DNA from: Candidatus Cacconaster merdequi
GTDB lineage: Bacteria; Bacteroidota; Bacteroidia; Bacteroidales; UBA932
Length of the DNA: 60,340 bases
Direction of reading: 5' to 3'
Assembly (NCBI GenBank): GCA_018064345.1
Contig: JAGHVK010000021.1
Location: 1-60,340 of the forward strand
Of this stretch, positions 27,072-35,426 are shown one piece after another. Under the pieces are notes generated by a model that had not been told where the DNA came from, did not search any database, and worked only from the letters and a program-made list of their open reading frames with translations. The translations under genes were made by a program, and so were the position numbers. Numbering within the stretch: position 1 is the first letter of the stretch; every line of letters begins with the position of its first letter.

Positions 27072-29176
27072 GCCTCTTTATTGTCCCCGGTTTCTCCGGA
27101 AGCCTGACCTTCAGAGGAAGAGTTCTCTCCGGACTCACCACCGACAGCCGCAGACGGTTCATCCTTCGGAGCTTCTTCCTTTTTCGAAGGCTCTTCCTTG
27201 AGGAGTCTGTTAGGATCGACTCCACCTTTCCGCGGTCCGAATATCTCTTCCAAATCCTCAGAGAACACGACCTCCTTCTCAAGCAGGCGGGCGGCGAGTT
27301 TTTCAAATCCTTCGCGGTTCTCGGTCAGAACGCGCGTCGCAGTCTCGTGAGCCTGCTCAATCAGGCGTTTCACCTCTGCATCGATGATTTCAGCAGTCTT
27401 TTCACTGTACGGACGGTTGAGAGACATTTCACTGCGTCCAGTCGAATCGAAATATGACACGTTTCCTATTTCAGGGCTCATTCCGAAGTAGGTCACCATA
27501 GCGTAAGCCTGCTTCGTGAGTTTCTCAAGGTCGTTCAACGCGCCTGTCGAAATAACTCCGTTCACAATCTCCTCGGCCACCCGGCCACCGATAGTGGAAG
27601 CCATCTCATCCTTGATCTGCTCAACGGTCGTAAGCTGACGTTCTTCAGGAAGATACCAAGCAGCTCCAAGTGCCTGTCCCCTTGGTATGATGGTCACCTT
27701 GAGAAGAGGGTTTGCGTTCGGAAGGAGCCAGCTGACTGTCGCGTGACCGGCTTCGTGGTGAGCTATGGTACTCTTTTCCTGTGGGGTTATTATCTTGCTG
27801 CGACGCTCGAGTCCTCCGATGATCCGGTCAATTGCATCAAGGAAATCCTGTTTCTCGACGGCTTTCTTTCCGTTGCGGGCAGCTATCAGCGCGGCCTCGT
27901 TGCAGACGTTGGCTATGTCCGCACCGGAGAAGCCCGGAGTCTGCTTTGCAAGGAAGTCAATCTGGAAGCCTGCGGAGAGCTTTATGCCCTTCAGATGGAC
28001 TTTGAATATCTCAAGCCTTTCCGTAAGTTCCGGAAGGTCCACGTGTATCTGCCTGTCGAAACGTCCCGCACGCAAAAGCGCACTGTCAAGAATGTCTGCA
28101 CGGTTCGTGGCGGCAAGGATTATGACACCTGAATTGGAGCCGAATCCGTCCATTTCGGTAAGCAGCTGGTTGAGAGTGTTCTCCCTTTCATCGTTGGATG
28201 TGAATCCCACGTTCTTGCTGCGGGCACGCCCAACAGCATCGATTTCATCTATGAAGACGATGCAAGGAGCCTTCTCTTTCGCCTGACGGAACAGGTCTCT
28301 CACTCGTGAAGCACCCACACCTACGAACATCTCCACGAAATCGGAACCTGAAATGGAGAAGAAAGGAACGTTGGCTTCGCCGGCGACTGCCTTGGCAAGC
28401 AGCGTCTTTCCCGTGCCCGGAGGGCCTACGAGAAGAGCACCTTTCGGAATCTTGCCGCCAAGGACGGTATATTTCTTAGGATTCTTGAGGAAATCCACTA
28501 TTTCCTTTATCTCAACCTTCGCCTCTTCAAGACCTGCGACATCCTTGAACGTCACTTTGACGTTGTTCTCTTTCTCATACAGTTTGGCCTGTGACTTACC
28601 TGTATTGAAGACACCGCCCGGGCCGCCTCCTCCAATGTTCCGCATCGGGCGGAACATCAGCATCCACATGACAATCAGGAAGAGAGGGAAAATAAGCCAT
28701 TCGAGAATACCCCAGTAGCTCTTCTGTTCGTCTATGACCAGCTTGAACCGGTCTCCTTCAGGAAGAGTTCCGAGCAATTCCTCGAACTGCGCCTCGGCAT
28801 CGAAATTCTCGGAAACGAGGAAATAGAACTGAGGGGAGCTGCTCTTCGGCTCCTTACCTCCGAAAAGGTTCTTGTATTTGGGAAGAGACTCCTTTTCAAT
28901 GTAGATTTCGCCTCTGCGGTCGTTGCGGATGAAAACCACCTTGCCCACGTCACCGCTTTTGAGTATGGTGTCCTTGACTTCAATCCACTCCTTCTTGAGA
29001 GGGTCCGCAGAGCCGCTGCCGACCCACATATACCCGAGGGCAAGTATCAGGGCGATGTATATGAGGGATGTCCAGGGGAATCCTCCGCCTTTCTGCTGCT
29101 GCGCGCCGCCCTTGCGTGGCTGTGGCCGGCCCGCTTTCTGCGGACGACGCCCGCCATTATTGTTGTTCTGTGCCAT
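27068..29176 (-). CDS. ftsH: ATP-dependent zinc metalloprotease FtsH
   Basis: Membrane AAA protease that removes misfolded membrane proteins and some regulators. Transmembrane segments lie near residues 35-52 and 157-177, with a periplasmic domain between. The AAA domain has Walker [14 protein letters not shown] (about residues 243-255), Walker [14 protein letters not shown] and the second region of homology [20 protein letters not shown]. The zinc motif is HHEAGHATV (HEAGH, about 445). The tail after about residue 650 is charged and disordered. The length of 702 residues is normal for the phylum. It shares one base with rsfS upstream and overlaps cdsA downstream. Confidence 0.97.
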   Translation of the reverse strand: MAQNNNNGGRRPQKAGRPQPRKGGAQQQKGGGFPWTSLIYIALILALGYMWVGSGSADPLKKEWIEVKDTILKSGDVGKVVFIRNDRRGEIYIEKESLPKYKNLFGGKEPKSSSPQFYFLVSENFDAEAQFEELLGTLPEGDRFKLVIDEQKSYWGILEWLIFPLFLIVMWMLMFRPMRNIGGGGPGGVFNTGKSQAKLYEKENNVKVTFKDVAGLEEAKVEIKEIVDFLKNPKKYTVLGGKIPKGALLVGPPGTGKTLLAKAVAGEANVPFFSISGSDFVEMFVGVGASRVRDLFRQAKEKAPCIVFIDEIDAVGRARSKNVGFTSNDERENTLNQLLTEMDGFGSNSGVIILAATNRADILDSALLRAGRFDRQIHVDLPELTERLEIFKVHLKGIKLSAGFQIDFLAKQTPGFSGADIANVCNEAALIAARNGKKAVEKQDFLDAIDRIIGGLERRSKIITPQEKSTIAHHEAGHATVSWLLPNANPLLKVTIIPRGQALGAAWYLPEERQLTTVEQIKDEMASTIGGRVAEEIVNGVISTGALNDLEKLTKQAYAMVTYFGMSPEIGNVSYFDSTGRSEMSLNRPYSEKTAEIIDAEVKRLIEQAHETATRVLTENREGFEKLAARLLEKEVVFSEDLEEIFGPRKGGVDPNRLLKEEPSKKEEAPKDEPSAAVGGESGENSSSEGQASGETGDNKEA

Positions 29177-29529
29177 TATTCGTCTTTGTATGTTGTTTTT
29201 ACCGCGTCAGCCCATAAATCCTCCAGGCGGTAGAAAAGCCGCTGGTCCGTCTTGAAGATATGCACGACTATATCAGTGTAGTCGAGAATGATCCAGAAGG
29301 CGTTCTCCCTGCCCTGCTTGCGTACGACGCTGCGGCCGAGCTCCTTTTCCATCATCTCCTCGACGTAGTCGGAGATGCCGACGACCTGGGTGGTGGAGTC
29401 AGCATTGCATATTACGAAATTGTCAGCGATGGCCGTACCTATTTTCGTCAGGTCCAAGGATATGACGTCAAGGGCCTTCTTCTCAAGCATAGCGTCGGTG
29501 ATGACGCTTATTTCATTTTTACCGTTCAT
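29176..29529 (-). CDS. rsfS: Ribosomal silencing factor
   Basis: A 117-residue RsfS/YbeB/Iojap protein, which binds ribosomal protein uL14 and blocks subunit joining when nutrients are short. The segments DVISLDLTKIGTAIADNFVICNADSTTQV, VRKQGRENAFWIILDYTDIVVHIF and YRLEDLWADA are characteristic. The ATG at 29529 is chosen because the promoter at 29555-29562 lies upstream and a longer frame from 29625 would span it. The stop codon shares one base with the ftsH ATG (TAATG), so translation is probably coupled. Confidence 0.94.
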   Translation of the reverse strand: MNGKNEISVITDAMLEKKALDVISLDLTKIGTAIADNFVICNADSTTQVVGISDYVEEMMEKELGRSVVRKQGRENAFWIILDYTDIVVHIFKTDQRLFYRLEDLWADAVKTTYKDE

Positions 29530-29546
29530 CTGTCTTATAAAACAAT

Positions 29547-29554
29547 TATCTTTG
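29547..29554 (+). promoter_or_regulatory. -7 element of birA, half of a palindrome
   Basis: TATCTTTG on the plus strand, forming the left half of an 18-base perfect palindrome (29546-29563) shared with the rsfS promoter. Confidence 0.45.
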
Positions 29555-29587
29555 CAAAGATAAGAATAGATTCTTATACGACTACAA
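29555..29587 (-). promoter_or_regulatory. Promoter of rsfS-ftsH-cdsA-psd
   Basis: Minus strand TATCTTTG at 29555-29562 with a TTTG at 29585-29588 about 22 bases upstream. The -7 element is the right half of the palindrome shared with birA. Confidence 0.6.
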
Positions 29588-29645
29588 ATATTCAGCCAAT
29601 AAGGGCCCGGAAATATGCCGGGCATACGGAATTTTTGAAAAGATT

Positions 29646-30398
29646 ATGGCGGAGAGCAATATCAAATGGTTCGACACTGTTGATTCCACTAACTCAACGA
29701 TTGCCCGGGACAAGGAAAATCTTGCCGATATGAGTGTCTATGCAGCTTTCAACCAGAGCAGCGGACGTGGACAAAGAGGCAACAAATGGGAGAGCAAGGC
29801 GGGTGAAAACCTCACATTCTCAATACTTTTCAAACCAAGGGACCTCAACCTGCGCGAACAGTTCTGCATAAGTCAGACCGTTTCGATGGGAGTCGTGGAC
29901 TATCTTTCCGGAAAGGGAGTTACGGCAAAGGTCAAATGGCCGAACGACATATATGTCTCCGACAGAAAAATATGCGGCATACTTATCGAGAACACTGCCT
30001 TTCGTGACAAATTGTCAGCGAGCATAGCAGGAATCGGGTTCAACTTGAATCAGATGAAGTTCGAATCCGACGCACCCAATCCTGTATCTCTGAGTATGAT
30101 TACAGGGAAGTCATACGACATACGGCTGGAGATGGAGGTGCTGCTTCAACATATTCTGTCCATCTATCTTTCCATAACTGAAGGCGACAGGGCCGGATAC
30201 CTGAGAACTTCACTGGACGGGCGCTTTCTTGAGGCGATGTACAGGCGGGGAGAATGGCATTGGTTCGAAGAGATGCCCCAATGCAGGAGAATACAGGCCC
30301 GCATACTCGGCACAGATGACTCGGCCCGCCTCGTGACGGAACACAGGGACGGGTCGATACACTCCTACGCTTTCAAGGAGATAAAATACCTGTTGTAG
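29646..30398 (+). CDS. birA: Biotin--[acetyl-CoA carboxylase] ligase
   Basis: Attaches biotin to carboxyl carrier proteins through biotinyl-AMP. The biotin/adenylate loop is QSSGRGQRGNKWES (about residues 36-49), KWPNDIYVSDRKICGIL follows (about 98-114), and the IAGIGFNLNQ segment is conserved. The 250 residues comprise the catalytic and short C-terminal domains only. There is no N-terminal helix-turn-helix, so it is a group I enzyme that cannot repress transcription as E. coli BirA does. It is convergent with rpe, with one base between the stop codons. Confidence 0.94.
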   Translation: MAESNIKWFDTVDSTNSTIARDKENLADMSVYAAFNQSSGRGQRGNKWESKAGENLTFSILFKPRDLNLREQFCISQTVSMGVVDYLSGKGVTAKVKWPNDIYVSDRKICGILIENTAFRDKLSASIAGIGFNLNQMKFESDAPNPVSLSMITGKSYDIRLEMEVLLQHILSIYLSITEGDRAGYLRTSLDGRFLEAMYRRGEWHWFEEMPQCRRIQARILGTDDSARLVTEHRDGSIHSYAFKEIKYLL

Positions 30399-30399
30399 C

Positions 30400-31079
30400 T
30401 CAGGATCTTGCAGCGGCAAGTATTCTCTGGACAGCAGCCTCAGGGTCAGGCTGGGACATCACCGCACTACCTGCAACCAGACATCTTGCACCGGCATCAT
30501 ACAACGCCTTGGCATTCGATGTGCTCACACCTCCATCCACCTGGATCAGGACGTCAGTTTCGGACGCTGCTATCATCTCGCTCAGTACGCTTACCTTCTC
30601 GACTGTCCCCTCGATGAACTTCTGGCCGCTGAAGCCCGGATTGACACCCATTATCACTACATAATCGATTATGTGGAGATAATCAATCAGGCTCTCGACC
30701 GGTGTGGCAGGATTGACGGCGATTCCTGCTTTCATACCACAGGCCTTGATGTGAGATACAGTACGGGCCATCTGCCTCTTCGGTACAGCCTCGATATGGA
30801 CGCTCAGCCATTCGACACCCATCTTTGCGAACCTTTCGACATACTTGTCAGGAGAGAAATCATCAGGTGCGCATCCATAGGCTTGCGAGCTTTCGAAGCA
30901 ATCGCTTCAACCACAGGGAATCCGAACGAGATGTTAGGAACGAAGACCCCGTCCATTATGTCAAGATGGAACCAGGAAGCGCTGCTTGCATTCACAAGTT
31001 CCGTCTGCTCGTACATCCTGCCGAAATCAGCCGACAGCATTGACGGAGCAATCATCAAATCAGAAACCGGACCCATCAT
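30400..31079 (-). pseudogene. rpe: Ribulose-phosphate 3-epimerase, frameshifted
   Basis: Interconverts ribulose 5-phosphate and xylulose 5-phosphate when intact. The N-terminal part (from 31079) carries IAPSMLSADFGRMYEQ and FHLDIMDGVFVPNISFG. It then runs out of frame after DAHLMIS into a stop near 30805. The rest continues in another frame as PDKYVERFAKMGVEWLSVH and contains VNPGFSGQKF and IQVDGGV. Removing one GA pair from the GAGAGA run at 30852-30857 restores one 225-residue protein. It may be a real mutation, a phase-variable repeat, or a sequencing or assembly error; all catalytic segments are otherwise kept. The first ATG overlaps the pepD stop as ATGA. Confidence 0.88.
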
Positions 31080-32506
31080 TCAATATTTTTGATTACTTCT
31101 TGAAGCACTGCATAGAATCTTTCAAGGGAGGCAAGATCGAGCTTCTCGCCAGGGGCGTGTACACCCTGAAGGGTAGGTCCGAACGCAATCATATCCATAT
31201 CCGGGAACTTCTCTGTGAAAAGGCCGCATTCGAGCCCCGCATGTATGGCGCGGACGACAGGAGTCTTCTTGAAAAGTTTTTCATACGCCGCGACACAGAC
31301 ATCCTTGACGGCCGAGTCCACGTTAGGTTTCCAGCCGCAATAGCCATCCGAAAATTCAGCCTCGGCACCGGCCATTTCAAATACCGCCGCTATCCTCTGG
31401 CTGAGGAACTCCCTTTCCGAATTGACTGAACTGCGCTGCATTGTGCCGACGACCACTTTTCCGCCTTCCTGCTTTACGGAAGCAAGGTTTGTGGATGTCT
31501 GGATGAGCCCCGGAATCTCAGCACTCATAGCGATTACGCCGTGAGGCAGCGCCAGAAGAGCACGGACAAGGTTTCCGGATGTACGGCCATCCATCACAGG
31601 GCCGTTCCAGTTCACCGGCTCAGCCGAGAATGTGATGCCCGGATCAGTCACAGCGAACTCCGACTTCAGTTCCGAAGCGAAACAGTTGAACAGAGCTACC
31701 ACTTCATCCTCCTTCCTGGCAGGAATGGCAAGCACGACCTCACCGTTTCGGGCTATTGCATTCCGCTTGTTCCCGGCACTGATACTGCAAATATCCACAC
31801 CGAAACTGAAAGCCCTGTTCACAAAGCGCGCAATCTGCTGTACGGCGTTCATCCTGTTCTTGTCGATGTCGTCACCGCTGTGTCCCCCGAGGCCGTTCTC
31901 TATTGAAAAGCGGGTGGCCACGGCTCCTTCCGGCATCTTCTTCTCCTTGAAGGTGAAAGTACCGACGGTATCCATTCCTCCGGCACAGCCTATGCAGAAA
32001 TAACCCTCGTCCTCATCATCCATATTGATGAGAGTCTTTCCTTTTACAAAATCCTTCGTGAGGGCTCTTGCTCCGTCAAGACCGGTTTCCTCCGACACAG
32101 TGAAGAGACATTCCAGATCCGGATGCTCTATGGAGTCATCATCAAGTATAGCAAGAGCGGTTGCAACGCCTATGCCGTTGTCAGCGCCCAAAGTTGTCTC
32201 TTTGGCTATCATCCAGCCATCCTCGATCTCATACCGGATGGCATCCTTGCTGAAGTCGAAGCTGCTTCCGGCGACCTTCTCGCAGACCATATCCGTATGC
32301 CCCTGAAGAATCACACCCGGGCGGCCCTCATAACCTTTGGATGCCGGTTTGGAAATCACCACATTGCCGACTGCATCAGTCCTGCAATCCAGCGAGCGTT
32401 CCTTTGCAAACTGCTGAAGATAAGCCACAATCTTCTCTTCGTGGCCTGATTCTCTCGGTATACGGGCAATCTCCCCGAAAAACGACAGTATTTTTTCAGT
32501 ACTCAT
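31076..32506 (-). CDS. pepD: Aminoacyl-histidine dipeptidase (M20 family)
   Basis: Cytosolic zinc dipeptidase of the PepD/carnosinase group. Metal-binding motifs are visible: GVILQGHTDMVCEK (about residues 64-77), TTLGADNGIGVATAL (about 112-126), SEETGLDGA (about 147-155) and the C-terminal HAGLECGLF (about 433). NGLGGHSGDDIDKNRMNA belongs to the dimerisation lid region. The length of 476 residues is typical. It lies downstream of dnaA on the same strand and overlaps rpe by four bases. Confidence 0.93.
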   Translation of the reverse strand: MSTEKILSFFGEIARIPRESGHEEKIVAYLQQFAKERSLDCRTDAVGNVVISKPASKGYEGRPGVILQGHTDMVCEKVAGSSFDFSKDAIRYEIEDGWMIAKETTLGADNGIGVATALAILDDDSIEHPDLECLFTVSEETGLDGARALTKDFVKGKTLINMDDEDEGYFCIGCAGGMDTVGTFTFKEKKMPEGAVATRFSIENGLGGHSGDDIDKNRMNAVQQIARFVNRAFSFGVDICSISAGNKRNAIARNGEVVLAIPARKEDEVVALFNCFASELKSEFAVTDPGITFSAEPVNWNGPVMDGRTSGNLVRALLALPHGVIAMSAEIPGLIQTSTNLASVKQEGGKVVVGTMQRSSVNSEREFLSQRIAAVFEMAGAEAEFSDGYCGWKPNVDSAVKDVCVAAYEKLFKKTPVVRAIHAGLECGLFTEKFPDMDMIAFGPTLQGVHAPGEKLDLASLERFYAVLQEVIKNIE

Positions 32507-32518
32507 TATATATCAATA

Positions 32519-32532
32519 TGTTTGAAATGATT
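32519..32532 (+). repeat. Dispersed motif, weak copy
   Basis: TGTTTGAAATGATT in the gap between pepD and dnaA, one T shorter than the other copies. It may be a chance match in AT-rich sequence. Confidence 0.25.
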
Positions 32533-32547
32533 TGCTGATTCAGGTCC

Positions 32548-33987
32548 TCAAATCTGTTCTTCTGTCAGAACACGTTCGATGTCCCTTACAAAACCCCGGA
32601 AACTGCGGTCGGTATCTATGAGGTCGCTCACGGTGTTGCAGGCGTGAAGCACAGTGGCGTGATCCTTTCCGCCAAGTTGAGTTCCGATTGAAGAGAGTGA
32701 AGTTTTGGTGAGGTTACGGCTGAGGTACATTGCTATCTGCCTTGCCTGGACAATCTCACGTTTCCTGGTCCTCGACAGGAACAGTTCCTTGGTGATACCG
32801 AAGTAGCGGCATACCTCATCCTGGATACGGGCAACCGTTATTTCATTCTGAGGTTCGTTCACTATCTTCTCTATCAGGCCCTTTGCAAGATCGAGGGTAA
32901 TGTCCTTGTTGGCGAAGGTGGCACTTGCCATAAGTGAGACGAGAGCGCCTTCGAGTTCCCTGATATTGGCCGTGACACTCTGGGCGACATAGGAAAGGAC
33001 ATCTTCAGGAATCGTCACGCCTTCCTTGCTGCATTTTGCCTTGAGAATCTCCAGCCTCGTCTCGTATGAAGGCGGCAGGAGTTCGGCGGAAAGACCCCAC
33101 TTGAAACGGGACAGAAGCCTCTGTTCGAGACCAAGGAGATCAACAGGAGCCTTGTCGGATGTGAGAATCAACTGTTTTCCGCTCTGATGCAGGTAATTGA
33201 AGATATGGAAGAATGCTCCCTGAGTTCCTTTCTTCTCCGCAAATTCGTGAACGTCGTCCACTATCAGCACGTCTATCAACTGATAGAAGCGCAGGAAATC
33301 CGCTATCTTGTTGTTATTGTTGTTGGTCTTGGCAGAGCAGGCTGCATTCGTGTACTGGTTCTGGAAAGTGTTCGCAGTGACATACAGCACGACCTTCTCC
33401 GGGAACTTCTCCTTGACTGCTATTCCGATAGCCTGTGCCAGATGGGTCTTGCCGAGGCCCGGGCCACCATATATGAACAGAGGGTTGAAGGTGCTTCTGC
33501 CCGGATTCATCGCTATGTTCAATCCGGCGCTGCGTCCCAATCTGTTGCACTCGCCCTCCACGAAATTCGAGAAGGTGTAACCGGCATTGAGATTAGGCTC
33601 GATGTTCAACTTCTTCAGCCCCGGTATTATGTAAGGATTGCCTGTATAACGGTTCCCGACCTCAGGGATAGGAACTTCCTTGTTCTTGATATTCCCGGAC
33701 TTCTTCGGTCTCTCCTCAATGAATGCGCCGTCGATGATCCTGACTTTGTAGACAAGGTTCGCCTTCGGGCCGATCTCCCTGCGCAGAGCCTTGCTCAATA
33801 TGTCAAGGAAATTCTCTTCGATGTACTCCCTCCAGAAATCGGAAGGGACTTCGATTGTGAGGACACCATCGACGAGCCCGATCGGCTTTATTGGGCCAAA
33901 CCAGGTCTTGAAGCTTTCAACAGGAAGATTGTCCTTGATAATCTCAAGGCATCTTGCCCATACTTCTGCATAATTCAATTCGTCCAT
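32548..33987 (-). CDS. dnaA: Chromosomal replication initiator DnaA
   Basis: Binds DnaA boxes at the origin, opens it with ATP and loads the helicase. The N-terminal domain I (residues 1-80, YAEVWARCLEIIKDNL and FKTWFGPIKP) is followed by a basic linker. The AAA domain has Walker A YGGPGLGKTHLAQAIG (about residues 168-183), Walker B LIVDDVHEFAEK and sensor II region SRFKWGLSAEL. The C-terminal DNA-binding domain has the signature IGTQLGGKDHATVLHACNTV (about 430-449). The length of 479 residues is normal. The 231-base AT-rich region upstream lacks clear DnaA boxes. Confidence 0.97.
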   Translation of the reverse strand: MDELNYAEVWARCLEIIKDNLPVESFKTWFGPIKPIGLVDGVLTIEVPSDFWREYIEENFLDILSKALRREIGPKANLVYKVRIIDGAFIEERPKKSGNIKNKEVPIPEVGNRYTGNPYIIPGLKKLNIEPNLNAGYTFSNFVEGECNRLGRSAGLNIAMNPGRSTFNPLFIYGGPGLGKTHLAQAIGIAVKEKFPEKVVLYVTANTFQNQYTNAACSAKTNNNNNKIADFLRFYQLIDVLIVDDVHEFAEKKGTQGAFFHIFNYLHQSGKQLILTSDKAPVDLLGLEQRLLSRFKWGLSAELLPPSYETRLEILKAKCSKEGVTIPEDVLSYVAQSVTANIRELEGALVSLMASATFANKDITLDLAKGLIEKIVNEPQNEITVARIQDEVCRYFGITKELFLSRTRKREIVQARQIAMYLSRNLTKTSLSSIGTQLGGKDHATVLHACNTVSDLIDTDRSFRGFVRDIERVLTEEQI

Positions 33988-34218
33988 AGTGTCAGGTTAG
34001 CGGTGACAAAATTGAGGAAAAAAAAGTTATAAAAAAAAATATTTTCTCTTGTTTTTTTGAAATATTACGCAAGTAACTAATTGTCAGCAATAAAATTTTT
34101 CAACAAAACGCAATTCATTGATTTTTACCAACTTACGCCCACATATGAAAACCTACATTGCTGATAATAACAGTATTATGTTTAATCTCATCATACACCT
34201 CACGGCATTTTTCAGCAA
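33988..34218. other. AT-rich intergenic region upstream of dnaA
   Basis: A 231-base gap with long A and T runs (34019-34070) and no convincing gene. I found no TTATCCACA-type DnaA box and no TAnnTTTG element at a sensible distance. It presumably holds the dnaA promoter and the 3' end of the amidase transcript. Confidence 0.5.
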
Positions 34219-35349
34219 TCAATAAAAAACAATGAAAGCCCCGCTGAATCTGTTCCTGAATCCGGCCAAATCCTTCTGGGCTTCTTCCTTCGAAGAATAC
34301 TTGCCGACTGCATATTTGTACATGCCATTGCTCTTGACACAGTCATAGTCCTTGATACCCTTCAGCTCCGGAGCGCCCTTCCTCAGCTCCTTGCTCGTGG
34401 CGAAAATCTGAATGCGGTAGAACTTCCCGTCCGCAGCAGGAGACTGCACTGCGCTTGCTGCAGATGAAGATGTTCCGGAAGAGGCGCTGGCCCTGGCACC
34501 GCCGGCGCCGCTACTGACTGAGCCATCCGCCGAATAGCTCACGTGGGCATCGTATTGAGCCTTGAAGGAGCAGAAAGCCTTGTACAGGGCCTCCGCTATC
34601 TCTTTCCGGCAAGCCTTGTCAGTGAGGACCTTGCGGTCGGAAGGGTTGGAAAGATAGCCTATTTCCACAAGGACGGACGGCATTGTGGTACGCCACAGCA
34701 CCATAAGAGGAGCCTGCTTTATGCCACGGCTCTTCTTGACAGGGCCGTTCTTCATATTCTGCTGTACAAAAGAGGCCATCGCTATGCTTTGCTCGAAATT
34801 CGCATTCTGCATCAGATTGAAGAAGATGTACGACTCTGCATTGTCGGGGTCGAATCCCTGGTATGTCGTGCTGTAATCTTCCTCCAGCCTTATGACCGAG
34901 TTCTCCCTGCGGCACACCTCCATATTGGATTCGCTCTTGTCCGTTCCCATCACGTAGGTCTCGCTTCCATCTATGTCCGAGTGTCCCCTCGCCATCGAAT
35001 TCACGTGTATCGATATGAAAAGGTCAGCGTGCGAGCGGTTGGCTATGTCAGCTCTTTCCGCCAGGGGTATGAACGTGTCCGTCTTTCTGGTGTAAATGAC
35101 TTTCACGTCAGGATATGCCTCATTTATCAGACTCCCGAGGGAGAGTGCCACATCAAGGTTTATGTCACTTTCGTGTATCTTCCTGTCAGAAGATACCGTT
35201 CCGGGGTCGTGGCCGCCGTGGCCGGCATCTATGACCACGGTTTTCAACAGCAGGTCAGTCGCATTCTGTGCTGAAACGGATATTCCGGAAAGCAGTAATA
35301 CCGCTGCGACCAGGATGAGATATATCATTTTGTGGGGACGATATTCCAT
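34219..35349 (-). CDS. N-acetylmuramoyl-L-alanine amidase with SPOR domain
   Basis: Periplasmic amidase that cuts the peptide side chains from peptidoglycan. A signal peptide is seen (MEYRPHKMIYLILVAAVL, then SGISVSAQ). The Amidase_3 domain covers about residues 35-225: zinc motif VVIDAGHGGHDPGT, the histidine in SIHVNSMARGH and the catalytic glutamate in SVLVEIGYLSN. A serine/alanine-rich linker follows, and the last 75 residues (FYRIQIFATSKE to FIVFY) form a SPOR-like domain that binds stripped glycan at division sites. The ATG at 35349 is preferred because the promoter at 35384-35412 lies upstream of it. The length is 376 residues. Confidence 0.92.
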   Translation of the reverse strand: MEYRPHKMIYLILVAAVLLLSGISVSAQNATDLLLKTVVIDAGHGGHDPGTVSSDRKIHESDINLDVALSLGSLINEAYPDVKVIYTRKTDTFIPLAERADIANRSHADLFISIHVNSMARGHSDIDGSETYVMGTDKSESNMEVCRRENSVIRLEEDYSTTYQGFDPDNAESYIFFNLMQNANFEQSIAMASFVQQNMKNGPVKKSRGIKQAPLMVLWRTTMPSVLVEIGYLSNPSDRKVLTDKACRKEIAEALYKAFCSFKAQYDAHVSYSADGSVSSGAGGARASASSGTSSSAASAVQSPAADGKFYRIQIFATSKELRKGAPELKGIKDYDCVKSNGMYKYAVGKYSSKEEAQKDLAGFRNRFSGAFIVFY

Positions 35350-35367
35350 TTTGTTCGGATAAATTAC

Positions 35368-35375
35368 TAATTTTG
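35368..35375 (+). promoter_or_regulatory. Possible -7 element of the LptD-like gene
   Basis: TAATTTTG, 51 bases before the ATG at 35427. It lies inside the start region of the divergent amidase transcript, so the two 5' ends would overlap. Confidence 0.4.
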
Positions 35376-35383
35376 TCTTTTTG

Positions 35384-35412
35384 CAAAGATACAAAAATTG
35401 TTTTCACAACAA
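35384..35412 (-). promoter_or_regulatory. Promoter of the amidase gene
   Basis: Minus strand TTG at 35410-35412, 18 bases, then TATCTTTG at 35384-35391. Confidence 0.65.
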
Positions 35413-35426
35413 CAAGAACCTGTTCG

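Noticed and set aside
30804-31079. A separate short protein of 91 residues and an independent downstream gene
   Set aside because: Together they make one complete ribulose-phosphate epimerase with a 2-base shift, so they are one gene.
33988-34218. Origin of replication beside dnaA
   Set aside because: The region is AT-rich, but I found no DnaA-box cluster, and dnaA is often away from oriC in Bacteroidota.
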